Source: Bradyrhizobium sp. PSBB068 (lineage in GTDB: Bacteria; Pseudomonadota; Alphaproteobacteria; Rhizobiales; Xanthobacteraceae). Taken from it: 64,000 nucleotides of DNA. Where the stretch lies: assembly GCA_016839165.1 (NCBI GenBank), contig CP069300.1, forward strand, positions 5,704,001 through 5,768,000, read 5' to 3'. The notes below the pieces were generated by a model that saw nothing but the letters and a program-made list of their open reading frames with translations, was not told where the DNA came from and did not search any database. A program made the position numbers and the translations under genes. Below, piece after piece: positions 35,056-44,517 of the stretch. The stretch's first letter is position 1. The number at the start of each line of letters is the position of its first letter.

Positions 35056-36765
35056 TCAGTCGAGCGTGAAAGCGATGATGTTGTTGCCGCGCTTGTAGTC
35101 GAGCTGGGTGTTGCCGCCAGCGCCGACCACGACATATTGCTTGCCGCCGATCACGTAGCTCGACGGCGGCGCATTGACGCCCGCGCCGGCGCGGAAGCTC
35201 CACAGCTCCTTGCCGTTCGAGGAGTTGTACGCCGCGAACTTGCCGTTGCCTTCGCCGGTGAACACCAGGCCGCCGGCCGTGGCGAGGATGCCGCCGATCA
35301 TCGGCTCCGGCGTCTTGACCTGCCACTTGATCTTGCCGGTGTTGTAGTTCACCGCCGTGATGTTACCCGACTGCTTCTCGCTCGGGATCACCTTGAAGGC
35401 GCCGCCGAGCCACAGCTTGCCGTTCGGATAGGCCGAGCTCTCGACATGGTAGGTCATCGGCTGGTGCAGGTTGATGGCGTAGGCCAGCTCCTGTCCCGGA
35501 TCGGTCGCGATCGGCGACCATTCGACGCCGCCATTGGCGCCGGGCAGCATGCGCGCGCCTTCCTTGGTCGGCAGCACCCACATGTTCTCCTGCGGCACCA
35601 TCGCCTCGGAGAAGCGGATCAGGCTACAGTCCTTGCGATCGTGCACATAGATGTGCCCGGTCTTGCCGGCATGGATGACGCCGGGAATGGTCTTGCCGTC
35701 CTTGTCCTTGACATTGACCAGCACCGTCGGGCTGACCGCGTCGAGGTCCCACACGTCATGGGCGATGTACTGGAAGTGGCAGACATACTTGCCGGTGTCG
35801 AGATCGAGCGACACCAGCGAGTTGGTGTAGAGGTTGTCGCCGGGCCGGTTGGAGCCGTCGAGGTCGGGCGACGGGTTGCCGACCACGAAGTAGATCCGGT
35901 TGGTCGCGAGATCGACCGACGGATTCTGCCACACACCGCCGCCGAGCTTGGCATAGGGATCGCCGATCTTGGCGAGCATGTCCTTCTCAGCCTGGATGTT
36001 GCGATGCATGTCGCGGCCGGTGGCGTCCTTGGTCGCCCAGACGCCGACCGAGTTCTCCGGAATGGTATTGAAATTCCAGAGCTGCTTGCCGGTCTTGGCG
36101 TCATAGGCGCGCACGAAGCCGCGGATGCCGTATTCGCCGCCATTGGTGCCGATCAGGACCTTGTCCTTGACCACGGTCGGCGCCATCGTCTCGCTGTAGC
36201 CGAGCTCGGGATCGGCGATGTTGGTGGTCCACACCACCTCGCCGGTCTTGGCATTGAGCGCCATCAGCTTGGAATCCAGCGTTGCCAGATAGACCCGGTC
36301 GCCGAGCACCTGGACGCCGCGATTGTTGGGACCGCAGCAATAGACCGTGATCGGGCCCATCTTGTGGGCATAGTGCCAGAGCTGCTGGCCGGTCTTGGCG
36401 TCGAGCGCATAGACATGGCTGAACGACGTCGTGACATACATCACGCCGTCGACGACGATCGGCGACGTCTCGAGCGACTCCTTGACGTCGGTCTGGAAGA
36501 TCCAGGCGACGTGCAGGTTCTTCACATTGTCGCGGCTGATCTGCTTGCCCGGATAAAACCGGGTCTGGGCGTAATTGCCGTTGGTCAGCAGGAAGTCTTT
36601 CGCGTTCTTGTCGGCTGCGTTGAGCTGCTCCTGGGTCACCGGCGAGACATTGGCGTTGCCGGCGACCGACTGTTTCTCCTGCTTGACTTCCTGTCCGATC
36701 GCCGCGCCGGACAACAGGCCAACGCCGACCGCTGCGGCGAATGCCGCAAGCCCTTTCAGATGCAT
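35056..36765 (-). CDS. PQQ-dependent alcohol dehydrogenase with lanthanide-type D-x-D motif
   Basis: A 569-residue periplasmic quinoprotein. The signal peptide ends near IGQ. The eight-bladed propeller carries the vicinal disulfide CysCys (143-144, in [10 protein letters not shown]), the metal ligands Glu211 (GGEYGIRG) and Asn297 (VVGNPSP), and the catalytic Asp340 in DVWDLD. A second Asp two residues later (Asp342) is the feature that distinguishes lanthanide-dependent enzymes (XoxF, PedH) from Ca2+ enzymes such as MxaF. It oxidises primary alcohols or aldehydes; the substrate is not clear from sequence. The diheme cytochrome c gene follows. Family certain, lanthanide use inferred. Confidence 0.9.
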   Translation of the reverse strand: MHLKGLAAFAAAVGVGLLSGAAIGQEVKQEKQSVAGNANVSPVTQEQLNAADKNAKDFLLTNGNYAQTRFYPGKQISRDNVKNLHVAWIFQTDVKESLETSPIVVDGVMYVTTSFSHVYALDAKTGQQLWHYAHKMGPITVYCCGPNNRGVQVLGDRVYLATLDSKLMALNAKTGEVVWTTNIADPELGYSETMAPTVVKDKVLIGTNGGEYGIRGFVRAYDAKTGKQLWNFNTIPENSVGVWATKDATGRDMHRNIQAEKDMLAKIGDPYAKLGGGVWQNPSVDLATNRIYFVVGNPSPDLDGSNRPGDNLYTNSLVSLDLDTGKYVCHFQYIAHDVWDLDAVSPTVLVNVKDKDGKTIPGVIHAGKTGHIYVHDRKDCSLIRFSEAMVPQENMWVLPTKEGARMLPGANGGVEWSPIATDPGQELAYAINLHQPMTYHVESSAYPNGKLWLGGAFKVIPSEKQSGNITAVNYNTGKIKWQVKTPEPMIGGILATAGGLVFTGEGNGKFAAYNSSNGKELWSFRAGAGVNAPPSSYVIGGKQYVVVGAGGNTQLDYKRGNNIIAFTLD

Positions 36766-36922
36766 ATTTTCCCCCGGTATTTCTTGGTTGGAATATTAGG
36801 GATGGTGTTTGCTACTTCCCCTTCGAGGCCTGGCCGCCCTAGCAAGCGCACATCGTCGCGTGATCCGGTTGCGCTGCAATAGATAATCAAAATGACAACG
36901 ACAGGTATCGATGGACGGTTCC

Positions 36923-37150
36923 ATGTTAGCGCTGTCCTTCACAAAGACAATCGATGCGCTCAATGCGAAGCCGGAACAGGCCGCGTTCGCGCCAGCGAAA
37001 CGCTATGCTGCCGGGCAGGCATCAAGCCGAGCGATATCGATGACTTGCGGCGCCTGCGCGCATCGCTCGACGCCGACGCCTTCGCAAGCGCAGCACGCAA
37101 AATGAGACTAGGCGTCAAGCGGCGCCATCGCGCGAGAAGCCGCGCCGGCT
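36923..37150 (+). pseudogene. Possible frameshifted remnant of a small gene
   Basis: Frame 1 from the ATG at 36923 encodes MLALSFTKTIDALNAKPEQA and then loses sense; another frame from about 37010 encodes AGIKPSDIDDLRRLRASLDA followed by DAFASAARKM. The two parts look like one small helical protein joined by a one-base shift near 37005-37015. This is a judgement from amino-acid composition only. A sequencing or assembly error would give the same picture. Confidence 0.3.
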
Positions 37151-37178
37151 GAGGCCATCGATCTCCGCCGGCGCGCGC

Positions 37179-38669
37179 CTACTCCCAGGACCAGGCCGAG
37201 AAATCATTCTCGAACTGCGGGGCTTCCTTCCACACGCCCTTCAGCTTCTTGCTGGCGATCGTGATCAGTTGCGGCTGGAACAGGAAGCCGGCCACGGCAT
37301 CGGTCGCCAGCATGCGCTGGGCGTCGCCGAGCAGCTTGGCCCGGACGGCCTGATCCGGCGTCGCCATGATCTGCTGGTAAAGCGCGTTGAACGCCTCGGA
37401 CTTGTAGCCGAGATAGTAATCCGGCTCGGTGAGCTTCACGAGGTCGAACGGCTCGACATGCGCGACGATGGTGAGGTCGTAATTGTGCGGCCCGGTGAAG
37501 ACCTGGGACAGCCACTGCGCCCATTCCACGTTCTCGATCTTGGCAATAATGCCGACCTTGGCGAGCTGGGCTGCGAGGATTTCGCCGCCCTGCCGAGCGT
37601 AGGACGGTGGCGGCAGCCTGAGGCTGAGCTCGAGCGGCGTCTTGACGCCGGCCTCGGCCAACAGCTTCCTGGCCAACTCCGGATCGTAGGGGTTGATGCC
37701 GGTGGTATCGACATAGCCGAGCGAGCCTGGCGTATAGAAGCTGCCGATCGGCGTGCCGAAGCCGTCGACCGCGCCGCCGATCATCGCCTTGCGATCGATC
37801 GCAGCCAGGATGGCGCGGCGAACCCTGACGTCGTCGAGCGGCTTCTTGCGCTCGTTGATACCGACGATGGTTTTTGTTCGCGAGCCGCCGATCAGCACAT
37901 TGAAGCGCGGATCGGCCTTGAATTGCGCCAGGCTGCGCGCCGCCGCAACCCGCGGAAAGGCGTCGACGTCGCCCGACAGCAGCGCCGCGACCTGGGCTGC
38001 GGGATCGCCGATGAAACGGATCGTCACCTTGGCGAGCTTGATCGCCGCGGCGTTGCGATAGTCAGGCCATTTCACCAGCGTGATCGACGAACCCTTGGCC
38101 CAGCTGCCGAGCGTGTAGGGGCCGGTGCCGACCGGCTGCGTCGCATCGGTCGGCGCGCTCTTCGGCTCGACGATCGAGCCCGTCGCCTGGCCGAGCAGGA
38201 ACGGCAGGTTCGGCTCGGAATATTTCAATGCGACGACGACGGTCTCCGGATCAGGCGCCGTCACCGATGCGAAGGCCTGGTACAGGCTCTTGTCCTTGTT
38301 GGTCGAGGTCGGCGCCGCGGCGCGGTCGAACGAGAACTTCACCGCGGCGGAATCGAACGGCTCGCCATTATGGAATTTGATGCCCTTGCGGAGCTTGAAA
38401 GTATAGGTCTTGAGATCGGGCGAGGCCTGCCAGCTCTCGGCGAGCAGCGGCGACACCGAGCCGTCCTCGTTGATCTTGGTCAGGGTCTCATAGACGTTAT
38501 AGAGCGTGACTTCGGCAATCGCCGCCGCTGCCGCGTTGGTGGGATCCAGCCCCGGCGGCTCCAGCGTCATGCCCATCACGACGCTGTCCTTCTTGCCCTG
38601 CGCGAGGCTCGGCAGCGGCGCGGCAACGAGTGCGGCAGCCGCCGCGATGACGCACAATTTCCTCAACAT
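37179..38669 (-). CDS. Peptide/nickel-type ABC transporter substrate-binding protein
   Basis: A 496-residue family 5 binding protein. A Sec signal peptide (MLRKLCVIAAAAALVAAPLP) ends near LAQ. Motifs include SWQASPDLKTYTFKLRKGIK, FHNGEPFDSAAVKFSFDRA and PVGTGPYTLGSW. It sits at the end of a minus-strand importer unit whose permeases and ATPases (38843-42718) lie upstream. A hairpin (38753-38777) lies between it and the ATPase gene. The ligand is probably a peptide or another amide; the amidase gene at 43008 is at the other end of the unit. Confidence 0.9.
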   Translation of the reverse strand: MLRKLCVIAAAAALVAAPLPSLAQGKKDSVVMGMTLEPPGLDPTNAAAAAIAEVTLYNVYETLTKINEDGSVSPLLAESWQASPDLKTYTFKLRKGIKFHNGEPFDSAAVKFSFDRAAAPTSTNKDKSLYQAFASVTAPDPETVVVALKYSEPNLPFLLGQATGSIVEPKSAPTDATQPVGTGPYTLGSWAKGSSITLVKWPDYRNAAAIKLAKVTIRFIGDPAAQVAALLSGDVDAFPRVAAARSLAQFKADPRFNVLIGGSRTKTIVGINERKKPLDDVRVRRAILAAIDRKAMIGGAVDGFGTPIGSFYTPGSLGYVDTTGINPYDPELARKLLAEAGVKTPLELSLRLPPPSYARQGGEILAAQLAKVGIIAKIENVEWAQWLSQVFTGPHNYDLTIVAHVEPFDLVKLTEPDYYLGYKSEAFNALYQQIMATPDQAVRAKLLGDAQRMLATDAVAGFLFQPQLITIASKKLKGVWKEAPQFENDFSAWSWE

Positions 38670-38752
38670 TGGTCTGCTCCCCGGACGTATGCTCTTGTCA
38701 GCCTAGAGCATGATGAGTTTTGGTCGAGTCAGTTAGACTCGCAAGGTTCGTT

Positions 38753-38777
38753 CACCTCTCCCCAGCGGGGAGAGGTG
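38753..38777. repeat. Perfect hairpin, partial copy (D) of the modular repeat
   Basis: Arms CACCTCTCCCC and GGGGAGAGGTG around AGC. It equals the last module of copy B (42875-42897). Found upstream of the binding-protein gene and downstream of the ATPase gene. Confidence 0.85.
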
Positions 38778-38842
38778 AATTCCCACTGCTGCTCCAGATC
38801 AACCTAATCTCATCAAGCGTTAGGCTAACCCTTCACAAAAGA

Positions 38843-39871
38843 CTAACCGGCCTCGGCGACCACCGGCGGCAGCGCCATCACGGCATCAGTGTGATGGCAG
38901 GCCGCCAGATGGGCGTCTCCGACATTGCGTAGCGCAGGCGCGGTCGCGCGACAATGCTGGTCGGCCAGCGGACAGCGCGGCGCGTAGGGGCATCCGACCG
39001 CGGCCGAGGCCTGCGAGCCGACCGGCTGCGCGCCGCGGCGCCGCCGGACGCCCCCGGCGCGCGCCCGCGGAACCGCATCGAGCAGCGCACGCGTATAGGG
39101 ATGGGCAGAGTGCGCGAACAGATCGGCGGGCCGCCCCTGCTCGACGATCCGCCCGAGATACATCACCGCGATCTCGTCGCAGATGAGATCGACCACCGCG
39201 AGGTCATGGCTGATCAGGATGTAGCTCAGGCCGAACTCGTCCTGCAGGTCCTGCATCAGATTGAGCACCTGCGCCTGCACCGAGACGTCGAGCGCCGAGA
39301 CCGGCTCGTCGGCGACGATCAGCTTCGGCTGGGTGATCAGCGCGCGCGCGATCGCGATGCGCTGGCGCTGGCCACCGGAGAATTCGTGCGGAAACTTGTC
39401 CATGTCGGCATCGCGCAGGCCCACCTGCCGCAGCACCGTGGCGACGCGGTCGCGCAAGGTCCCGCGATCGATGCGGCCGAGCGCGGTCAGCGGCTCGGCG
39501 ACGATGCGCGCGATGGTCTGCCGCGGATCGAGCGAACCATAGGGATCCTGGAACACCATCTGGAAATCCCGGCGGGCGCGGCGCAATTCATCCGGCGGGA
39601 TCCGGTTGAGGTCGCGGCCGAGCAGCGAGACCGTGCCCGCCGACGGCCGCTCCAGCGCCATCACCAGCCGCGCAAAGGTCGATTTGCCCGAACCGGATTC
39701 GCCGACCACGCCGAGGCTCCTGCCCGGCATGACCTGCGCCGTCACGCCGTTGAGCGCGTGCACCTGCGCCGCCGGCTTGAACAGGCTATCGCGCGGCAGC
39801 GTGTAGCGCTGCGCGAGGTCCTTCACCGCGAGCAGCGGCGTTCCGGGTGAAGGCTGGTCCGGCATCGTCAT
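38843..39871 (-). CDS. Peptide ABC transporter ATP-binding protein, DppF-like
   Basis: A 342-residue ATPase. Walker A GESGSGKS is at 57-64, the signature EFSGGQRQR, Walker [14 protein letters not shown] and switch His in LISHDLAVV. The C-terminal Cys-containing segment (CPYAPRCPLADQHC) is typical. The start ATG overlaps the stop of the DppD-like gene by 4 bp, which fixes it. The frame remains open upstream but is antisense-like there. It pairs with the 336-residue ATPase. Confidence 0.93.
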   Translation of the reverse strand: MTMPDQPSPGTPLLAVKDLAQRYTLPRDSLFKPAAQVHALNGVTAQVMPGRSLGVVGESGSGKSTFARLVMALERPSAGTVSLLGRDLNRIPPDELRRARRDFQMVFQDPYGSLDPRQTIARIVAEPLTALGRIDRGTLRDRVATVLRQVGLRDADMDKFPHEFSGGQRQRIAIARALITQPKLIVADEPVSALDVSVQAQVLNLMQDLQDEFGLSYILISHDLAVVDLICDEIAVMYLGRIVEQGRPADLFAHSAHPYTRALLDAVPRARAGGVRRRRGAQPVGSQASAAVGCPYAPRCPLADQHCRATAPALRNVGDAHLAACHHTDAVMALPPVVAEAG

Positions 39872-40878
39872 GCGCCGACGCTCCCAGCAGCCATCGAGAC
39901 GTCGGTCCTGATGCAACGCACGCCATGCGCGGCGCCGACATCGACCACGACCGGCAGCGCCGCGCGGCAGCGCGCCTCGGCGATCGTGCAGCGATCGGCA
40001 AAGGTGCAGCCCGCGGGCAGGTCGGCCAGCTCCGGCACCGTGCCGGCGATGGTCTTGAGCCGCGTCCCCTTGCGCGCGCCGAGCCGCGGGCGGGCGCGGA
40101 ACAGGCCCTGGGTGTAGGGATGACCCATCCGCGTGAACACGGCATTGGTCTCGCCGCTTTCGACGACGGTGCCGCCATACATCACCATCATGCGCTCGAC
40201 ATTCTCGGCGATCACGCCGAGATCGTGCGAGATCAGGATCATCGACATGCCGCGCTCCGCCACGAGGCCGGCGATCAGATCGAGGATCTGGCCCTGGATG
40301 GTGACGTCGAGCGCGGTGGTCGGCTCGTCGGCGATCAGGACGTCGGGCTGGCAGGCCAGCGCCATCGCGATCGTGATGCGCTGGCGCTGGCCGCCTGAGA
40401 ATTGGTGCGGATAGGCATCGACGCGCTTCGCCGCATCGGGCAGCCCGACACGATCGAGCAAGGCGATGGCCTCCTGCCGCGCCTGCGCCGCCGAGACGCC
40501 GGTGTGGCGCAGCAAGGGCTCGGCGACCTGGTGCCCGATCGTGTGCATCGGATTGAGCGCGGTCATCGGCTCCTGGAAGATCATGCTGATGCGGTTGCCG
40601 CGCAGCCTGCAATAGGCCGCATCAGGCAGCCCGACCAGCTCCGCGCCTTCGAGCCGAATGCTGCCGCTGATCACGGCGCTGTCCGGCAACAGCCCCATCA
40701 GGGCCAGCGCCGTGACCGACTTGCCGCAACCGGATTCGCCGACCAGGCCGAGCGTCTCGCCGCGGCGAAGCGCAAAGCTGACGCCGCGCACCGCCTGCGC
40801 CGGGCCGCGGCTGGTGTTGAGCCTGACGCCAAGGTCCTTCACTTCGATCAGCGGCGCGTCTTCCTTGGCCATGCTCAC
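39868..40878 (-). CDS. Peptide ABC transporter ATP-binding protein, DppD-like
   Basis: A 336-residue ATPase. Walker A GESGCGKS is at 47-54, signature QFSGGQRQR, Walker [13 protein letters not shown] and switch His in LISHDLGVI. The C-terminal oligopeptide region includes CTFADRCTIAEARC. It overlaps the upstream permease gene by 4 bp and the downstream ATPase gene by 4 bp, a tightly coupled unit. Confidence 0.93.
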   Translation of the reverse strand: MSMAKEDAPLIEVKDLGVRLNTSRGPAQAVRGVSFALRRGETLGLVGESGCGKSVTALALMGLLPDSAVISGSIRLEGAELVGLPDAAYCRLRGNRISMIFQEPMTALNPMHTIGHQVAEPLLRHTGVSAAQARQEAIALLDRVGLPDAAKRVDAYPHQFSGGQRQRITIAMALACQPDVLIADEPTTALDVTIQGQILDLIAGLVAERGMSMILISHDLGVIAENVERMMVMYGGTVVESGETNAVFTRMGHPYTQGLFRARPRLGARKGTRLKTIAGTVPELADLPAGCTFADRCTIAEARCRAALPVVVDVGAAHGVRCIRTDVSMAAGSVGA

Positions 40879-41771
40879 CGCTCCTGCGCCAGACGGGGAT
40901 CGAGCAGATCGCGCAGGCCGTCGCCGAGCAGATTGAGCCCGAGCACCGCGATCGCGATCGCGGCGCCCGGATAGACCGCGAGCATCGGCGACTGGAACAG
41001 CAGGGTCTGCGCATCGTTGAGCATGCGCCCCCAGGACGGCTGCGGCGGCTGGGTGCCGAGCCCGAGATAGGACAGTGCGGCCTCGGCGAGGATCGCGAGC
41101 GCGAACTGGATCGTCGCCTGCACGATCAGGATCGAGAGGATGTTCGGCAGCACATGCTCGATCGTGATGCGGAATGAGCCCTTGCCCGCGGCGCGCGCGG
41201 CCAGCACGAATTCACGGGCCCAGATCGCATTGGCCGAGCCGCGGGTGACGCGGACGAAGGTCGGGATCTGGAAGATGCCGATCGCGGTGATCGACGTCAC
41301 CATGCCGGGGCCGGCGACCGCGGCGAGCATGATCGCCGACAGCACCGCTGGGAAAGCGAAAGTGAAGTCGCTCATCCGCATGATGAGCTCCTCGGTCCAG
41401 CCCTTGCGCGCGGCGGCGACCAGGCCGAGGCCAACGCCGAAGCTCAGGCCGATCCCCACCGCAATGACGCCGACCATGATGGTGGAGCGCGCGCCGACCA
41501 GCAGCAGCGAGACGATGTCGCGGCCGAGCACGTCGGTGCCGAGCCAGTGCGCCGCCGTCGGCGGCTGCAGTTTCGACGCGACATCGATGTCGGTAGCCGA
41601 CCACGGCGTCCAGAGCAGCGACAGCAGCGCGGCGCCGAGCACGAACAGGCTGAGCACCGCCCCGAGCACGAAGCTGCGATGGCGCAGCGCGCGGCGCCAG
41701 AAGCCGGTCACAGGCCGCGCGCCCGGTGCGATTGCCGCGGTGCCGGCGGCTGCGGTCAGCGGCGTGCTCAC
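40875..41771 (-). CDS. Peptide ABC transporter permease, DppC-like
   Basis: A 298-residue permease starting at a GTG (41769-41771) that overlaps the stop of the DppB-like gene by 4 bp. The first helix (SFVLGAVLSLFVLGAALLSL) is followed by the HWLGTDVLGRDIVSLLLVGAR motif of DppC/OppC proteins and the EAA loop REFVLAARAAGKGSFRITIE. The longer open frame upstream is antisense-like. It forms the membrane channel with the DppB-like partner. Confidence 0.9.
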   Translation of the reverse strand: MSTPLTAAAGTAAIAPGARPVTGFWRRALRHRSFVLGAVLSLFVLGAALLSLLWTPWSATDIDVASKLQPPTAAHWLGTDVLGRDIVSLLLVGARSTIMVGVIAVGIGLSFGVGLGLVAAARKGWTEELIMRMSDFTFAFPAVLSAIMLAAVAGPGMVTSITAIGIFQIPTFVRVTRGSANAIWAREFVLAARAAGKGSFRITIEHVLPNILSILIVQATIQFALAILAEAALSYLGLGTQPPQPSWGRMLNDAQTLLFQSPMLAVYPGAAIAIAVLGLNLLGDGLRDLLDPRLAQER

Positions 41772-42718
41772 AGGTTGGCGACCTTGATGCGCGGGTCGAT
41801 GAAGGCATAGAGCACATCGACCACGAAATTGACGATCACGACCATCGCGGCCAGCAGCATCACGCAATTGCGCACCACGATCAGGTCGCGATTGGCGATC
41901 GACTGGAAGATCAGCCGTCCCAGGCCCGGCAGATAGAACACGTTCTCGATCACGATGGTGCCGGCCAGCAGATTGGCGAATTGCAGGCCCATGACGGTCA
42001 TCACCGGGATCATGGCGTTGCGCAGCACATGGCGCCACAGCACCTCGCGCCTGCCGAGCCCTTTCGCGCGCGCGGTGCGGACAAAGTCCTCGCGCAGCAC
42101 CTCCAGCACGGCCGAGCGGGTGACGCGGGCGAGGATCGCGGCCTGCACCACCGCGAGCGAGATCGACGGCAGCAACAGCGAGCGGATTCCCGGCCAGATG
42201 CCGTCATCCCAGCCGGCAAAGCCGCCGGCGGACAACAGTTGCAGCTTCACCGAGAACAGCAGGATCAGGAGGATCGCGAACCAGAAATTCGGCAGCGCGA
42301 TGCCGATTTGGGTCAGCGACATCACGCCGACATCGCCGAGCTTGTTGTGATTTGCCGCAGTGTAGATGCCGGCGGCGAGCGCCAGCACCACGGTGATCAG
42401 CATCGACATGATCGCGAGCGGGATGGTCAGCACCAGCCGCTCCGCGATCAGTCCGGCCACCGGCGTGCCATAGACGTAGCTGTTGCCGAGGTCGCCGACC
42501 GCCATGCCCTTGAGCCAGAGCAGGTAGCGTATGGTGAGCGGCTGATCGAGGCCGAGCTTGACGGTGAGCGCGCGCACCGCATCGGGCGAGGCATCGGCGC
42601 CCATCAGCATCTGGGCGGCATTGCCGGGCAGCGCGTCGAGCACCAGGAAAATGATCAGCGAGGCCGCGACCAGCGTCGCCAGCAGGGTCAGGATCCGCCG
42701 CAGAAAGAATACGCTCAT
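41768..42718 (-). CDS. Peptide ABC transporter permease, DppB-like
   Basis: A 316-residue permease. The first helix is FFLRRILTLLATLVAASLII; the EAA loop is in EDFVRTARAKGLGRREVLWR (about 195-214). The start at 42716-42718 (MSVFFLRR) is preferred over the ATG five codons earlier because it places the first helix in the usual position; neither has a strong ribosome site. It is the first gene of the second importer operon; repeat copy B lies directly upstream. Confidence 0.88.
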   Translation of the reverse strand: MSVFFLRRILTLLATLVAASLIIFLVLDALPGNAAQMLMGADASPDAVRALTVKLGLDQPLTIRYLLWLKGMAVGDLGNSYVYGTPVAGLIAERLVLTIPLAIMSMLITVVLALAAGIYTAANHNKLGDVGVMSLTQIGIALPNFWFAILLILLFSVKLQLLSAGGFAGWDDGIWPGIRSLLLPSISLAVVQAAILARVTRSAVLEVLREDFVRTARAKGLGRREVLWRHVLRNAMIPVMTVMGLQFANLLAGTIVIENVFYLPGLGRLIFQSIANRDLIVVRNCVMLLAAMVVIVNFVVDVLYAFIDPRIKVANL

Positions 42719-42775
42719 GCCCGCCAGCAACACGTGCAGGGTGTGGCTGTGCCAAGCCGGTACCGCAACGGCGGT

Positions 42776-42899
42776 TCACCTCTCCCTTGGGAGAGGTCGG
42801 CGCGTAGCGCCGGGTGAGGGGTTGCGGTCTCTCGTTGGAGCAGCACCCCCTCACCCGATTTGCTGCGCAAATCGACCTCTCCCCGCTGGGGAGAGGTAG
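42776..42899. repeat. Modular palindromic repeat, copy B
   Basis: Modules in order: perfect hairpin ACCTCTCCC-TT-GGGAGAGGT (42778-42797), CGGCGC-GTA-GCGCCG (42799-42813), linker with GGGTGAGGGG and CCCCTCACCC, central palindrome CGATTTGC-TGC-GCAAATCG (42856-42874) and hairpin ACCTCTCCCC-GCT-GGGGAGAGGT (42875-42897). It lies between the amidase gene and the second importer operon. Confidence 0.87.
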
Positions 42900-43007
42900 A
42901 CCGAGCCCGCGGTCGAACCGATTCAATCAACCTTCATCACCCCTGATGTTCACGGTCACGTTTCAACAAGTTCGCAGCCGAATGCAAGCATCGCGCAGTT
43001 CGGACCG

Positions 43008-44435
43008 TCAGGGCAAGGCCGGCCAGCGCCCGAGCAGATCGCTCGCCGCTTCGAACAGCGCCGCGACGCGCAACAGTTCCGCGTCGGCCCGGAAGCGGCC
43101 GGCCAGATGCAGGCCGATCGGCAGGCCATCGCGGCCGAAACCTGCGGGGATGCTGATCGCGGGATGCCCGGTCATGTTGAACAGCATGGTCCAGGGAAAC
43201 CAGTGCGGCCGCACGCTGTCGAAGCTCCGGCCGTCGATCTCGATGGTGCCGAACAGATCCTGATCGATCGGCAGTGCCGTGCGGGTCAGGGTCGGCATCG
43301 CCAGGAGGTCGCCGCGCGCGAGCAGCGACTGCACGCGGCGGAATAGCGCGGTGCGGTCGAACATCGCCTGCTGGTAGTCGACGCCGCTCACATCAGCGGC
43401 GCGCGCGAGCTGCTTCAGGAAGGTCGGGCTGAGGTCATCGGGATGATCGGCCGCGAGCTTGTCGAAGCGGGTGCGCCAGACCGTGTGATTGATGGCGCGC
43501 CAGATTGGCTCGATGTCAAAGCCATCGCCGGAGAACTCCTCGAGCTCGGCGCCGAGGCTGGCCAGCCGGTCGAGGCTCGCCTTGAAGGCAGCGGCGACGT
43601 CTGATGTCACCGGGCGGCCCGGCGGCGACAGGCAGAACAGCACGCGCCTGCCCCTGAGATCGCCGCGCGGCGCGGCATGGTCGAGATAGTCGGGCACCGG
43701 CACACCGATCGACCAGGGATCGGACGGATCCTCGCCGGCCATCGCCTGCATCATCAGCGCGGTATCCGCCACGGTGCGCGTGGTCGGCGTGACATAGGTC
43801 TGGTTACCGAAGGCGTCCTGCACCTGGCTGTGCGGGATCACGCCGTTGCTCTGCTTGATCCCGACCACGCCGTTGCAGGCCGCGGGAATCCGGGTCGAGC
43901 CGCCACCGTCGGTCGCAACCGCCAGCGGCGCGATGCCGCTCGCGACCGCCACCGCGGCGCCGCCGCTGGAGCCGCCGCTGGAGCGCTCGGCACTCCACGC
44001 GTTGCGGGTGCGGCCGAACAGCGGCGAGTCGGTCAGGCACTTGCTGCCAAACTCCGGCGTCGTGGTCTTGCCGAGCAATATTCCGCCCTGCGCATGGAGC
44101 CGGGCCACCGCCACGGCATCGTGGTCGGGCACATTGTTCTTGTAAGGCACCGCGCCGAAGGTCGTGCGCACGCCCTTGGTGCTGACGATATCCTTCACGG
44201 TGAAGGGGATGCCGTGCAGCAGACCGAGCGGCTCGTCGGCCATCAGCTGCCGCTCCGCGGCCTTCGCCTGCGCCATCGCCTCCTCGCCGCACAGCGTGAT
44301 GAAGCAGTTCAGTTCCGGCTGCAGCCGCTCGGCGCGGGCGATTACAGCCGCCGTGACCTCGACCGGAGACACGTCCCTGGCGGCGATGCGCGCGCGAAGG
44401 TCAGTGGCTGACAGCAGGCACAGATCGTCGCTCAT
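43008..44435 (-). CDS. Amidase (amidase-signature family)
   Basis: A 475-residue amidohydrolase with the Ser-cisSer-Lys triad: Lys81 in PFTVKDIVS, Ser156/157 in SSGGSSGGAAVAVASG and Ser180 in DGGGSTRIPA. The fold matches aryl-alkyl amidases and the GatA family, but no gatB or gatC is nearby. No signal peptide is seen, so it acts in the cytoplasm, probably releasing ammonia or an amine from an imported amide. It is upstream of the second peptide importer operon on the same strand, and 82 bp downstream of the PfkB kinase gene. The start is one of two close ATGs (44435 or 44453). Confidence 0.88.
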   Translation of the reverse strand: MSDDLCLLSATDLRARIAARDVSPVEVTAAVIARAERLQPELNCFITLCGEEAMAQAKAAERQLMADEPLGLLHGIPFTVKDIVSTKGVRTTFGAVPYKNNVPDHDAVAVARLHAQGGILLGKTTTPEFGSKCLTDSPLFGRTRNAWSAERSSGGSSGGAAVAVASGIAPLAVATDGGGSTRIPAACNGVVGIKQSNGVIPHSQVQDAFGNQTYVTPTTRTVADTALMMQAMAGEDPSDPWSIGVPVPDYLDHAAPRGDLRGRRVLFCLSPPGRPVTSDVAAAFKASLDRLASLGAELEEFSGDGFDIEPIWRAINHTVWRTRFDKLAADHPDDLSPTFLKQLARAADVSGVDYQQAMFDRTALFRRVQSLLARGDLLAMPTLTRTALPIDQDLFGTIEIDGRSFDSVRPHWFPWTMLFNMTGHPAISIPAGFGRDGLPIGLHLAGRFRADAELLRVAALFEAASDLLGRWPALP

Positions 44436-44517
44436 TCGGGAACGCGCTCGCATCGGTCTTCGATGACGGCATCGTGCCGCGCCCGGTGCGGCAAGTCCAT
44501 CACCTCGGGCGCATGGC

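Noticed and set aside
35137..36882. 581-codon plus-strand frame
   Set aside because: Antisense to the PQQ dehydrogenase; no recognisable domain.
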